Notes: generated by a model not told the origin, from the sequence alone. Shown: positions 47,889 to 56,493, counted from the first letter of the stretch. The stretch: 64,000 nucleotides of DNA from Oxynema aestuarii AP17 (GCF_012295525.1 NZ_CP051167.1:3207501-3271500), one strand, 5' to 3'. Program-made: numbers and translations.

Positions 47889-48281
47889 ATGAGTTCACCG
47901 CCCGATCCCCACCGCGATCGCCCCGAATCCGAAGAATTCGACGAGTTCGATCGCGCCTTAGCCGAAGTCGAGCAGGCGCTCGATCGCTTCAAACAGCGCT
48001 ACAGTGACGTTCGGCGCGATCGCGAGCAAATAGAGCAGTTAAAACAGCGACGGGAAGACGTGCGCCGGGAGGCGAAACAGACGCCGAAAGGCGATCGCTC
48101 CCACCGCCGGGAACTCAAAGAAGAGTTAGAACAAATCGAAGCGGCGATCGAAACCTTGGAAATCCACCTCGAAAGTCAACTGTTTTCCTGGAAAACCCTC
48201 AAAGAACCGTTTTGGCAGGCAGTACGCTTTGGGGGTCTCGGCATTGTTGTAGGCTGGATCCTGAAATCGTGTAGCGGTTGA
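47889..48281 (+). CDS. Coiled-coil protein with C-terminal membrane anchor
   Basis: A 130-residue protein from the ATG at 47889; an open frame extends upstream but overlaps the divergent gene. An acidic start (RPESEEFDEFDRALAEVE) runs into a long charged coiled coil (residues about 15-95, e.g. RRDREQIEQLKQRREDV), then SWKTLKEPFWQAVRFGG and a single hydrophobic segment GLGIVVGWILK ending in CSG. It probably attaches to a membrane by its tail. Conserved in cyanobacteria by my recollection; role unknown. Confidence 0.65.
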   Translation: MSSPPDPHRDRPESEEFDEFDRALAEVEQALDRFKQRYSDVRRDREQIEQLKQRREDVRREAKQTPKGDRSHRRELKEELEQIEAAIETLEIHLESQLFSWKTLKEPFWQAVRFGGLGIVVGWILKSCSG

Positions 48282-48299
48282 CGGGCGATTGTAGAGATC

Positions 48300-48480
48300 C
48301 CCCCTGACCCCCCTTAAGAAGGGGGGAAAATCTCAAAGATCCCCTTTTTGAACGGTTCGACAGACTCAAGTCCGAAAGTCCCCCTTCACAAGGGGGATTT
48401 AGGGGGATCTCCCCAATCTAAACCTGTTGCCAAAGTCCGAAAGTCTCCCTTATGAAGGGGGATTTAGGGGGATCTCCCCA
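48300..48480. repeat. Cluster of GGGGGATT-type palindromic repeats
   Basis: Two direct copies, 48368-48415 and 48433-48480, share AAGTCCGAAAGT, CCCTT ... AAGGGGGATTTAGGGGG and ATCTCCCCA. A third divergent hairpin (CCCCCCTTAAGAAGGGGGG) lies at 48310-48330. The same repeat family is found inside tnpB at 60.8 kb. The cluster lies just upstream of asnS. Confidence 0.75.
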
Positions 48481-48520
48481 TTGAAAACCCTTAGCGTGTG
48501 GCGATCGATCTATCTAAATT

Positions 48521-49909
48521 ATGAAGCGACGGATTGCTGAAATTTTACGCAGTAGCCAACCCGACGAAACCGTTACCGTTCGCGGGTGGGTACGAACCAA
48601 ACGAGAGTTAAAAGAATTTGCCTTTATCGAGGTTAACGACGGTTCGTCGATGGCGAACTTGCAAGTCGTCCTCGATCGCAGCTTACCGGATTACGAAGAC
48701 CTCCTCAAACCACTCAATACCGGGGCGTCGGTGGAAGTCACCGGAACCGTGGTGGAATCCCCCGCCAAAGGACAGCGCATCGAACTCAAAGCCAGCGCGA
48801 TCGCCCTTTACGGCGAATCCGACCCGGAAACCTATCCCTTGCAGAAAAAGCGCCATTCCTTCGAGTTTTTGCGAACCATCGGTCACCTGCGATCGCGCAC
48901 CAACACCCTCGGCGCCGTCTTCCGGGTTCGCAACGCCGCCTCCCACGCCATCCACCAGTTTTTTCAAGAACGGGGCTTTTTGTGGATGCACACCCCGATT
49001 ATCACCGCCAGCGACTGCGAAGGGGCCGGAGAAATGCTCGCCGTCACCAGCTTGGACCTCAACAACGTACCGCGAAGTGAGGACGGCGCGATCGATTATA
49101 CAAACGACTTTTTCGGCAAGCCCGCCTATCTCACCGTGAGCGGCCAACTGGAAGCGGAAGTGATGGCGATGGCCTTCAGCAACGTTTATACCTTCGGGCC
49201 GACCTTTCGCGCCGAGAACTCGAACACGTCCCGCCACTTGGCCGAATTTTGGATGGTCGAACCGGAAATGGCCTTTTGCGACCTCACGGAAGATATGGAC
49301 TTGGCGGAAGCGTTTCTCAAGTATGTTTTTAAATCGGTGTTGGAAAACTGCCCGGAAGATATGGAGTTTTTCAACAAACGCATTGACGATTCGGTGTTAG
49401 CCACGGCGGACAATATTATTAACAACGAATTCGAGCGGATTACCTATACCGAGGCGATTAAATATTTAGAAAAAGCCTCGAAAAAATTCGAGTTTCCCGT
49501 AGAATGGGGCTTGGATTTGCAGTCGGAACACGAACGCTATCTCGCCGAAGAGTTGTTTAAAAAACCTGCGATCGTCACCGACTATCCCATCGAAATTAAA
49601 GCATTTTACATGCGCTTGAACGACGACAACAAAACCGTAGCGGCGATGGATATTTTAGCGCCAAAAATCGGCGAAATTGTCGGCGGTTCCCAACGGGAAG
49701 AACGCCTCGACGTGTTAGAACGCCGCATCCGGGAACAAGGGTTAAATCCGGAGAATTATTGGTGGTATTTGGATTTACGCCGTTACGGAACCGTCCCCCA
49801 CGCCGGGTTTGGTTTGGGGTTTGAACGCTTGGTGCAGTTCATGACCGGAATGACCAATATTAGAGATGTAATTCCCTTCCCCCGCGCCCCTCTGAGTATC
49901 GATTTTTAG
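48521..49909 (+). CDS. asnS: Asparaginyl-tRNA synthetase
   Basis: Charges tRNA-Asn with asparagine. It has 462 residues, the normal length. The N-terminal OB-fold has [21 protein letters not shown] (in parts); class II motif 1 is [16 protein letters not shown]; motif 2 is [20 protein letters not shown] (exactly the Asn/Asp type); motif 3 is [12 protein letters not shown] near the C-terminus. The absence of the AspRS-specific features and the [10 protein letters not shown] signature support AsnRS. The palindromic repeat at 49951 is a plausible terminator. Confidence 0.96.
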   Translation: MKRRIAEILRSSQPDETVTVRGWVRTKRELKEFAFIEVNDGSSMANLQVVLDRSLPDYEDLLKPLNTGASVEVTGTVVESPAKGQRIELKASAIALYGESDPETYPLQKKRHSFEFLRTIGHLRSRTNTLGAVFRVRNAASHAIHQFFQERGFLWMHTPIITASDCEGAGEMLAVTSLDLNNVPRSEDGAIDYTNDFFGKPAYLTVSGQLEAEVMAMAFSNVYTFGPTFRAENSNTSRHLAEFWMVEPEMAFCDLTEDMDLAEAFLKYVFKSVLENCPEDMEFFNKRIDDSVLATADNIINNEFERITYTEAIKYLEKASKKFEFPVEWGLDLQSEHERYLAEELFKKPAIVTDYPIEIKAFYMRLNDDNKTVAAMDILAPKIGEIVGGSQREERLDVLERRIREQGLNPENYWWYLDLRRYGTVPHAGFGLGFERLVQFMTGMTNIRDVIPFPRAPLSIDF

Positions 49910-49950
49910 GGGATATTTCGAGGGAGACTTATTAAGCAAAGAGTAGCAAC

Positions 49951-49975
49951 GTAGGGTGGGCATTGCCCACCCTAC
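49951..49975. repeat. Palindromic repeat, copy 1 (possible asnS terminator)
   Basis: Arms GTAGGGTGGGC and GCCCACCCTAC around ATT, followed by TTTT. Related copies lie at 55452-55476, 55578-55602 and 56469-56493. Confidence 0.7.
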
Positions 49976-50005
49976 TTTTGTAGTAAGCAACTAAAATTTC
50001 ACTAT

Positions 50006-50395
50006 CTACTTATCAAATGGATTCCATAAACTTAACCCGTCAATGCGCTTAAAATCATCAACGTTGCGAGTGACCAAAATACATCCGGTGACTAAAGCAC
50101 AAGCAGCAATGATACCATCAGCCAGTTTTAAGCGATAATTTCGCCTAATTATCGCCGCAGTATCTAAAACCGCTTCCGTCAAGAATACGCAGTTAATTAG
50201 CCTTAAAAACTCTCGCATTTCATTGGCTTGCTCTTCGGTTAGACCCGGGTAACAAAGCAATTCAACCCAAGTAATTGGACAGTAAAATCCCTCTGCTTGT
50301 CGGCTGTCAATTTCCTCAAATACATCCTGAACTTCGGGCTGATTATTAAAATAATAAATCAGGATGTTAGTATCGAGAAGGTATTTATTCGGCAT
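50006..50395 (-). CDS. PIN-domain toxin (VapC-like)
   Basis: A 129-residue PIN-domain ribonuclease. Acidic active-site residues: Asp in LLDTNILIYY (about 7), Glu in TWVELLCYPG (about 44), Asp in KLADGIIAACAL (about 92), Asp in VTRNVDDFKRI (about 112). Known VapC toxins cleave tRNA or rRNA. It overlaps the upstream antitoxin gene by 11 bp, the usual toxin-antitoxin arrangement with the antitoxin first. Confidence 0.85.
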   Translation of the reverse strand: MPNKYLLDTNILIYYFNNQPEVQDVFEEIDSRQAEGFYCPITWVELLCYPGLTEEQANEMREFLRLINCVFLTEAVLDTAAIIRRNYRLKLADGIIAACALVTGCILVTRNVDDFKRIDGLSLWNPFDK

Positions 50396-50618
50396 CCCAT
50401 TCTTGTCGAATTTTTAATTGAAATTTCAGAGCATCGACGCGCTTGGGTAGAAACCCACGCCATCGATTCAAGTTGAGTCGGGGTGATTCGGTCGTATTTT
50501 GCACCTCTTGAGAGGGTTCACCCTGAGAAACTAGGGTGGCTAGTTCTTTTAACAGAAGTTTTTGCTCATCTGAGGTTAGAGTTTGAGCTTGATGCAGAAT
50601 TTCTTGGTAATTAGACAT
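50385..50618 (-). CDS. Antitoxin partner of the PIN toxin
   Basis: A 77-residue protein with a helical N-terminus (YQEILHQAQTLTSDEQKLL) and a C-terminal tail RLNLNRWRGFLPKRVDALKF that probably binds the toxin. There is no obvious MazE/Phd DNA-binding motif. Identification rests on size and on the 11-bp overlap with the vapC-like gene. It is expected to bind its own promoter, located before 50619. Confidence 0.72.
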   Translation of the reverse strand: MSNYQEILHQAQTLTSDEQKLLLKELATLVSQGEPSQEVQNTTESPRLNLNRWRGFLPKRVDALKFQLKIRQEWDAE

Positions 50619-50719
50619 CGGTTTTTGATTCAGTTTTTAGGTGATGTTTTGATTATACTTTCTATTTGCTCAACCGGGTTGATTCGCTTGAAAGTGGGGA
50701 CTCAGAAACCGGGTTTCTA

Positions 50720-50914
50720 TCAAAACTCTGATTTGTCCCTGAAACTGGAGAGTTCATCAGTCTTGAAAGCTTGGAGAAGATGAGTCAGTTTGCTATTTAG
50801 CAAGTCTTTGGATAAGGCTTCACTGAGTTTTAATTTATCAGCCTCCCGTAGTTGTTTGACGAGGCTCAACACTTGTTCAAAGCTGAGGGAGAGTTGATAT
50901 TGAGTTGGGTTCAT
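50720..50914 (-). CDS. Orphan antitoxin-like small protein
   Basis: A 64-residue protein, QYQLSLSFEQVLSLVKQLRE then LKLSEALSKDLLNSKLTHLL and AFKTDELS. This resembles cyanobacterial antitoxins usually followed by a PIN or RelE toxin. The normal tail after DELS (acidic, EEVExVRxxxY) is replaced by SFRDKSEF, and no toxin gene follows. Likely a truncated remnant or a solitary antitoxin. Confidence 0.5.
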   Translation of the reverse strand: MNPTQYQLSLSFEQVLSLVKQLREADKLKLSEALSKDLLNSKLTHLLQAFKTDELSSFRDKSEF

Positions 50915-50988
50915 CGTTTTATGGGGTTGAGGATAGAGTGATGTTTTGACTGGATTTTGAGAAAGGGTTTTCTTTGATTGGGTTTTAG

Positions 50989-51058
50989 TCTTTCTGGATT
51001 TCTAGGTTGGCGAAGTGTTCTTGCACGAGGCGATGGATGAAGCGGTAGGGGCTGCCTT
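50989..51058 (-). pseudogene. Relic of a NACHT-protein C-terminal tail
   Basis: On the minus strand this encodes KGSPYRFIHRLVQEHFANLE and IQKD before a stop, out of frame with the preceding gene. RFIHRLLQEHFA-type endings are typical of cyanobacterial NACHT NTPases. A second copy of part of it lies at 55610-55655. Confidence 0.65.
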
Positions 51059-52942
51059 TTATCTGTCCAAGTTTTGCAACCACTGGAGGAGAGTTGCCAT
51101 CAAATCCGGGTCGCTTTCTAGGAATTGCGGGAGTCGGCACTCCGGGAGGGGTTGGGGGACAACCACGGCAATGGGGGGATGGCTAAACCGGGCGAGTTGA
51201 TTGAGTACGGCGATATCAAACCCTTGGGGGGGTGGATCGGTGGGTTCTTCGTAGAAGATGAGGGCGATTTGATGTTCGCTGAGGTCATCTTCGCAGTAGG
51301 CTTGTAAGTCGGCAATGGTGCGGGGTTTACCGTCGGGACTGGGGCGACAGCCGGCTTTTTTCAAGGTGGTGTAGATTTGCAGGGCGGGGTTGCTGGGGTC
51401 GCTGAAGCGGCTGCCGTCGATGCAAATGATTTGGCAGTTGACGGGGTGGGTTTGGATGGCTTGGTTGAGGATTTGGGGGAGAAGGGCGAGGTTGCACTGT
51501 TGGGTAAAGGGGGTGGCGGGGGTGTTGTCTTCCACTTCGGGATGGGGAGTCGTGGGGGGATGGTGCCATGCTTGATAAAATTCGGGATAGGGGAGATTTT
51601 CGGCACAGTTCCAGATGAGTTTGTAGCATTCGTCGAATCGGTCAAAGTTGTTTTGGTGAACTTCATCGCTTAGACAGTCTTTTAAAGCGGTGACGACTCC
51701 TGCATAGTGTTGGGAGGTGGTGAGGATTTCCCCTAAACTCGCTGCCGCCCGCCTACGGGTATCTTTATCCTCAGTAGTGCGGATAATTTGGAGCAACTCC
51801 GCGATCGCATCGGGATTTCCTTGTCCGATTTTCCCTAAACTCTCTGCCACCTGCCTACGGGTATGTTCATCCTCAGTAGTGCGGATAACTTGGAGCAACT
51901 CCGCGATCGCATCGGGATTTCCTTGTCCGATTTCCCCTAAACTCGCTGCCGCCTGCCTACGGATACCTTCATCTGAGCAATTCTTAATGATTGCAGTGAA
52001 TTCTATAATCGCCAGTTGTCTAATGGTTTCAGGTATCGCCTTTCTTGCCGCTTTTTCAATTGGGTCGAGAAAAGTTTGCCATTCCTGTTTCTCAATATCG
52101 AAATAACCAAACCCCCACTTCACTATCTGTCGCACAATCTCATCCGCAAGAGAACAAGCCTTAAACTCATTAATTCCTGCTGCTGCTAAAAAATAGGCTT
52201 GATATCCATAAAAATTTCTGACCCCACCTTTAAACTCAACTAACGCCCGAATAAATGCCTCCTTCTCCTCATCCTCAATATCACCACGCCCCAACCACAA
52301 CAAAATCACCTGCTTCCACTGCTTCTCAAAAATCCGATACCGTTTCCCGTCCACCGGACGATCGCGATGCTCCCTCGGTAAAAAATAATCCCAATCCTCC
52401 ACCGCCAAGGCTGCAAAATACTCCTGAAACGTCGCATGATAAAAGGCAAAAATTCCATCGCCGCGCCCATCTTTGCCCACCCGATTTAACCAACCCAACC
52501 GCAACGCCAAATAACCCAAGGAAGTCTTATCCAATTCCTCCCCTAGATGCTTTTCTACCAAAGCCTGTGATAACCGAAATCGCTCCTGGGGCAAATTCAG
52601 CGCCGCCTTTGCCAGTTCCCCCAATTTACGATTCAAATTCTGCTTTAATTTTTTCAGTATATCTGATTGCTGATGCGAATCCTGCTTTAATTTCGTGGTA
52701 GTCGTGCCACAACGTTCCGCATACTTTTCCAACTCATGCAAATTCCGATTCCACTCATAAATCTTTCGCAGGTAACGGTCATATAACTCCGCCTGAATGT
52801 CCTGCAACGATGACCCATCCCAAGTCATGCAGAGCAAGGTCAAACGCAAGGGATTTCGGACTAAATCGAGGAGGTTTTCCCGTCCCGGTTCATGGAGGGC
52901 GGCAATTAGCGCATCGGCAGGAGTTGGGGTTGAATTTGTCAT
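51059..52942 (-). CDS. C-terminal half of a split NACHT-HEAT protein
   Basis: Starts ATG at 52942 (a GTG directly before it); no ribosome-binding site is visible, 627 residues. It begins in the middle of a NACHT protein: EPGRENLLDLVRNPLRLTLL is the segment that normally follows the NACHT ATPase. The winged-helix/helical part has FYHATFQEYFAALAVEDW. Then come HEAT-like repeats, two of them almost identical (LGEIGQGNPDAIAELLQVIR and LGKIGQGNPDAIAELLQIIR). The last 150 residues form an alpha/beta-like domain (NCQIICIDGSRFSDPSNPA; HQIALIFYEEPTD; IAVVVPQPLPE) found at the end of related proteins. Its N-terminal half is the gene at 53721-55391; a mazEF pair lies between. It may be a dead fragment or a separate chain. 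Confidence 0.75.
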   Translation of the reverse strand: MTNSTPTPADALIAALHEPGRENLLDLVRNPLRLTLLCMTWDGSSLQDIQAELYDRYLRKIYEWNRNLHELEKYAERCGTTTTKLKQDSHQQSDILKKLKQNLNRKLGELAKAALNLPQERFRLSQALVEKHLGEELDKTSLGYLALRLGWLNRVGKDGRGDGIFAFYHATFQEYFAALAVEDWDYFLPREHRDRPVDGKRYRIFEKQWKQVILLWLGRGDIEDEEKEAFIRALVEFKGGVRNFYGYQAYFLAAAGINEFKACSLADEIVRQIVKWGFGYFDIEKQEWQTFLDPIEKAARKAIPETIRQLAIIEFTAIIKNCSDEGIRRQAAASLGEIGQGNPDAIAELLQVIRTTEDEHTRRQVAESLGKIGQGNPDAIAELLQIIRTTEDKDTRRRAAASLGEILTTSQHYAGVVTALKDCLSDEVHQNNFDRFDECYKLIWNCAENLPYPEFYQAWHHPPTTPHPEVEDNTPATPFTQQCNLALLPQILNQAIQTHPVNCQIICIDGSRFSDPSNPALQIYTTLKKAGCRPSPDGKPRTIADLQAYCEDDLSEHQIALIFYEEPTDPPPQGFDIAVLNQLARFSHPPIAVVVPQPLPECRLPQFLESDPDLMATLLQWLQNLDR

Positions 52943-53032
52943 CACATTCTGGTTTGAGCAATCAAAAGCTAATCACGCTTTGCATTGTTTATCGTCCCGG
53001 TAATGAGCGATCGCATCCCCCCCTCGATTGGC

Positions 53033-53362
53033 TCATTCGGAAAACATCTCAGCCAAGGTGTCGAGAACTCCGCTTTGCTCATCTGGACTAATTTGACCCA
53101 GTTTTTTGACCAATCGAGTTTTATCAATGGTGCGGATTTGATCCAGAACAATTTTTCCTTCCTTACCCTGAAACTGACAGGCAATCCGCGTCGGGTAGGC
53201 TTTCCCTTTCGTCGTCATTGGTGCAATAATCACCGTGGCAATATGACGGTTCATTTCATCGGGCGAGATAATCACACAGGGTCGTGTTTTCTGAATTTCA
53301 CTGCCAATTGTCGGGTCAAGATTAACCAAAAAAACATCAAAACGCTGGGCTACCACTCCCAT
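53033..53362 (-). CDS. mazF: MazF/PemK-type endoribonuclease toxin
   Basis: A 109-residue toxin of the MazF fold, predicted to cut mRNA at short motifs. Landmarks: RFDVFLVNLDPTIGSEIQKT (strand 1 with the conserved DPTIGSE), RPCVIISPDEMN, VIIAPMTTKGKAYPTRI, and GKIVLDQIRTIDKTRLVKKL. The conserved Arg/Thr catalytic pair lies in RPCVII and APMTT. It overlaps the mazE gene by 13 bp. The module is inserted inside a NACHT gene. Confidence 0.88.
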   Translation of the reverse strand: MGVVAQRFDVFLVNLDPTIGSEIQKTRPCVIISPDEMNRHIATVIIAPMTTKGKAYPTRIACQFQGKEGKIVLDQIRTIDKTRLVKKLGQISPDEQSGVLDTLAEMFSE

Positions 53363-53610
53363 TCACTTTGCTCCCAGTCGGTACTGTTGACTCGATCGAG
53401 AAGAACATCATCTTGTTCTTTCGCCATGGCTGCAAAGGCTTGATCCCAGCCGTTGCGTAACCGTCGTGCGGTGCGAATCGTGAGACGATCGCCCTCCACT
53501 TCAATTTCAACATCTGTCTGAATACCGCTTTGCTCTAAGAGTAGTTTAGGAATACGCACACCTTGGGAGTTGCCAATTTTAACAATTCGGGTTCTAATCA
53601 CTGTACTCAT
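53350..53610 (-). CDS. mazE: MazE/AbrB-type antitoxin
   Basis: An 86-residue antitoxin with an N-terminal swapped-hairpin DNA-binding domain: VIRTRIVKIGNSQGVRIPKL, then VEIEVEGDRLTIRTARR, and an acidic C-terminal tail rich in Trp/Glu (STDWEQSEWEW) expected to wrap around MazF. The GNSxGVRIPK signature is diagnostic. The pair is autoregulated in known systems; its promoter would lie in 53611-53720. Confidence 0.88.
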   Translation of the reverse strand: MSTVIRTRIVKIGNSQGVRIPKLLLEQSGIQTDVEIEVEGDRLTIRTARRLRNGWDQAFAAMAKEQDDVLLDRVNSTDWEQSEWEW

Positions 53611-53720
53611 ACTTAGATGATCTCAAAAGCAGATGTGATTACATTGTAGCTACCCTCGAAAGGGTCGTCAAGGGTTGCTCGATGTTCAATCCTAAGATAT
53701 CAAGGAGAATCAAGATCGAA

Positions 53721-55391
53721 TCACTGTTCTCGATCGCTCTGGGCAAAGAATCGCCGGATAAAGGTTTCCATTTGATCCGCTTCAAAGGGTAAATTCCGAT
53801 ACACATCAAACCCGGAAAAGGCATTTCGATCTGCTTCCCAGACATTCACCCGGCAGGTGATGATGACCCGCCCTAACCCCATCCACCCCGTTAATAACTG
53901 GGACACATGGGGACGTTCAATCCGGGCAACCCTTTCATCCAATCCATCCATCAATAACCAGAGATGCTCTTTATGGTCTTGGAGAGAGGCGATCGCCCCT
54001 TCAACTCCCGCCGACTTCAGCCATTTTTCCAGATAATCTACCAGCGTCGGTTCGGTAAATTGTGCCAACTCAATCCAAATCGGGATGCCGAGATGTTCTG
54101 CCAATATCCAATCGGCGATCGCCTGTAATCGCGTCGTTTTTCCTGACCCCGGTTCGCCAATCACCGCAATCCGTCGCCCCCGACTTTGGGGACTTTTCCC
54201 CTGCCGCAAAACCCGATCGAAAAACTCATCCTCGGCGATGGGAGTTATTTTCTCTTCTTCCCGTTCCCCCTCTTCCCGTTCCCCCTCTTCTCGGTTTTCC
54301 AGACTTAACCCCGGTTTCCGTTCCTTAGTTTGGCGACGTTCCACCAATGCCAACGGCACATAAACATCCACTCGCTTAAATGCCGGATTAGCCGTTAATG
54401 CCTGTCGTTCAGCTAGCATTAACTCGGCAATCGATCGCCATTCTGCTAAGGAAAGATGGGGGTTAGCGACATCAAAATGCGATCGAATTTCTGCCACCAA
54501 ACTTTCTAGAGTCTTTTCCAGTCCTTGCAACAACTGAGTAATCTGGGTTTCCATCACCCCCAACCGTTGACAGACTTCTGCAAAACCGGAATCAATTCTG
54601 CCAGAAATCTCCGTAAAAAATGCCTGCTGCTGGCTAACACTTCCCCGTAACTGGGTTTCCAATTCCTGAAACTGTTGCAGGATTTGGCTGAACTCCCCAA
54701 CATTTACTTCCCCTTGACTGGCTTGCAGTTGGCTCAGTTGCGCTTGCATTCCGGTGAGTAACTGCAACGTTAACCCCGCCCATGCTTTCCCATCCTTGGC
54801 AAAGTCTTCCTTGAGGGTTTCTCGCAAGGCTTTTGGGAAGGTGGTATGCAGTAATTCCGCAACTTCTTGACGCACCTGTGCGGGAATCGGAAACCCACCC
54901 CCTTTACAGGCTTTCATGTTGAGGCGGATGAAGATATCACTCCATTCTGTATCAGTGAGGTTGCCTTGTTGGGTGAGTTGGTATTCTTGGGGAGTGAGAA
55001 ATTGGTCGAGTTTCGCTTCTCGCAGTTCGGGGTAACGGTGTTGGGTGAGTTCCTGTTGGGCGATTTTGACCCAGTTATCTTTGGCTTGGGCGGCGATTTT
55101 TTCGAGATATTGGCGGGTTTTGCCTGGGTATTGTTTGGCGGCGAGGGTGATGACGGCGGCTATGGCTTTCCCCACGGCTTTGGTTAAATCCTGATTCTCC
55201 AGAGAAATCTGTCCTTCCCCATCCAGTAGCGCATCCACCACATTGGCTGCATTCCCCGCCGCCACACTACCCAACGCCGTTGCCAAAGCGGTGCCCCAAA
55301 CGATCCCCTCCCCAGCCAACAACGGGGGAAAAGCCACACCCCCCAACACACAACCACCTGCAATGGTGAGCTTGACGAATGGGTTAACCAT
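53721..55391 (-). CDS. N-terminal half of a split NACHT NTPase
   Basis: From the ATG at 55391 (GGATGATG upstream) 556 residues; a TTG five codons upstream is possible. The N-terminal 90 residues are hydrophobic and Gly/Ala-rich (GGCVLGGVAFPPLLAGEG; GTALATALGSVAAGNAAN), perhaps a membrane or effector domain. A helical region and a coiled coil (LQQFQELETQLRGSV) follow. The NACHT ATPase begins after a Glu-rich repeat (EEGEREEGEREE): Walker A VIGEPGSGKTTRLQ, Walker B LWLLMDGLDER, sensor VIITCRVNVWE. The frame ends abruptly at FAQSDREQ, where the normal protein would continue with the segment seen at 52.9 kb. STAND NTPases of this type act in defence or signalling. Broken by the mazEF insertion. 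Confidence 0.78.
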   Translation of the reverse strand: MVNPFVKLTIAGGCVLGGVAFPPLLAGEGIVWGTALATALGSVAAGNAANVVDALLDGEGQISLENQDLTKAVGKAIAAVITLAAKQYPGKTRQYLEKIAAQAKDNWVKIAQQELTQHRYPELREAKLDQFLTPQEYQLTQQGNLTDTEWSDIFIRLNMKACKGGGFPIPAQVRQEVAELLHTTFPKALRETLKEDFAKDGKAWAGLTLQLLTGMQAQLSQLQASQGEVNVGEFSQILQQFQELETQLRGSVSQQQAFFTEISGRIDSGFAEVCQRLGVMETQITQLLQGLEKTLESLVAEIRSHFDVANPHLSLAEWRSIAELMLAERQALTANPAFKRVDVYVPLALVERRQTKERKPGLSLENREEGEREEGEREEEKITPIAEDEFFDRVLRQGKSPQSRGRRIAVIGEPGSGKTTRLQAIADWILAEHLGIPIWIELAQFTEPTLVDYLEKWLKSAGVEGAIASLQDHKEHLWLLMDGLDERVARIERPHVSQLLTGWMGLGRVIITCRVNVWEADRNAFSGFDVYRNLPFEADQMETFIRRFFAQSDREQ

Positions 55392-55451
55392 ATAGTCATC
55401 ATCCAAATTCTGCTGTTATTCTAGCAAGCTCTTGGGGTTGGGCAAGTAAAG

Positions 55452-55576
55452 GTAGGGTGGGCAATGCCTACCCTACTATTTTGTATAGTTTACGATAAAA
55501 AGATGTCAACGGATCGATCGCCCCTGACCGTTGCGCGATCGTTGTTGCTGGCGATCTCTTGACCCGTATTTAACTC
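55452..55576 (-). pseudogene. Duplicate of the ftsH 3' end
   Basis: On the minus strand it encodes ELNTGQEIASNNDRATVRG then DRSVDIFLS and a stop, matching the true FtsH end ([22 protein letters not shown]) at 56507-56600. The similarity runs beyond the stop through TTTTGTATAGTTTACGA and a palindromic repeat. No upstream ftsH coding sequence is present. Confidence 0.8.
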
Positions 55577-55577
55577 A

Positions 55578-55602
55578 GTAGAGTGGGCAATGCCCACCCT
55601 AC
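55578..55602. repeat. Palindromic repeat, copy 3
   Basis: Arms GTAGAGTGGGC and GCCCACCCTAC around AAT (one mismatch). Same family as 49951, 55452 and 56469. Confidence 0.7.
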
Positions 55603-55609
55603 CATCTAC

Positions 55610-55655
55610 TCTTTTTGGATTTCTAGTTTGGCGAAGTGTTTTTGCACGAGGCGAT
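55610..55655 (-). repeat. Second copy of the NACHT tail sequence
   Basis: 46 bp with three mismatches to 50989-51034; on the minus strand RLVQKHFAKLEIQKE then stop. Together with that copy it brackets the NACHT-mazEF block as a direct repeat. Confidence 0.8.
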
Positions 55656-55722
55656 CGCTCCATTTATTTAGGGAGTAAAAATCAGGTTGGTATTGCTATA
55701 TAAGCTAAGATAAACACTAGCT

Positions 55723-56424
55723 TCAACGTAAAAAGGATTCATACCCTTTCTTGAATTTTTCTTTACCATCTCGCTCAATTATACTTCCATGAGCCATAAT
55801 AACTCGCTCGAAATCCCATAATAAAATCCCTTCAACAGATTGTCTGACTTGCTCTTTTTCGGTTGTTGCAAGGCGTTCTAGTACTGATGGACTTAGTTGT
55901 TTATATCCTCCCAGTAACCTAGCTGCAAATTGGGTCAGTAGTGGAAAGCTTTTATCAAAGTGAAATGCAGTATCTGTCAAAATTAGAGTGCGGCTGGCGG
56001 AATGAAAAAACACACATTCGTTGAGTAAATCAACTCCGTTCAAACCCAAAACTCTTAAACCATTGAATACCATAAAGTCTAATCCAGGTAATAACTCACC
56101 TCGATCGCCCCTGATGGTCTGGTCAATTAATAATTCTGGTTTTTTGATGGTTAAACCAGGTGCAGCCCAAAAGGTTGCCTGGGGATAAATAGATTTGAAA
56201 TTAGCTGCAAATAAATGGTGATAAAGGTTGGGAGCGATAATATGTTTAACCACTCCCAGTTTGCTGAGTTCACTTACAAGTGTGTCACTAGGTTGAATTG
56301 CAGAAATTATGGCTAATTCTTGATTTGCCAATCGAATAACCGTCATTCTAATTCCGACACTAAGTCCCAAATATCGGAAGGGTTGTTCTGCAACCCAAAT
56401 ATCTATATCAACTTCTTTGAGCAT
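55723..56424 (-). CDS. DUF4336-type metallo-hydrolase-like protein
   Basis: A 233-residue protein of the DUF4336 group, distant relatives of the metallo-beta-lactamase fold. Landmarks: VRMTVIRL-like start (GIRMTVIRLANQELAIISAI), VVKHIIAPNLYHHLFAANFK, ATFWAAPGL, FFHSASRTLILTDTAFHF and VIMAHGSII. The LYHHLF motif could hold metal-ligand His residues; the classic HxHxDH motif is absent. Function unknown. AT-rich, and it lies exactly between two copies of the ftsH 3' end, so it was probably inserted downstream of ftsH. Confidence 0.75.
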   Translation of the reverse strand: MLKEVDIDIWVAEQPFRYLGLSVGIRMTVIRLANQELAIISAIQPSDTLVSELSKLGVVKHIIAPNLYHHLFAANFKSIYPQATFWAAPGLTIKKPELLIDQTIRGDRGELLPGLDFMVFNGLRVLGLNGVDLLNECVFFHSASRTLILTDTAFHFDKSFPLLTQFAARLLGGYKQLSPSVLERLATTEKEQVRQSVEGILLWDFERVIMAHGSIIERDGKEKFKKGYESFLR

Positions 56425-56468
56425 AGTTTAGAGGAATAATCTGATTGCTAGGTTTAATACTAGCAAAG

Positions 56469-56493
56469 GTAGGGTGGGCAATGCCCACTCTAC
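56469..56493. repeat. Palindromic repeat, copy 4, just behind ftsH
   Basis: Arms GTAGGGTGGGC and GCCCACTCTAC around AAT. It lies 13 bp past the ftsH stop on the minus strand, where a terminator is expected. Copy 2 of the family is at 55452-55476, inside the duplicated ftsH tail. Confidence 0.7.

Noticed and set aside
48368-48480. Possible CRISPR array
   Set aside because: Only two repeat copies, themselves palindromic, with no regular spacers and no cas genes.
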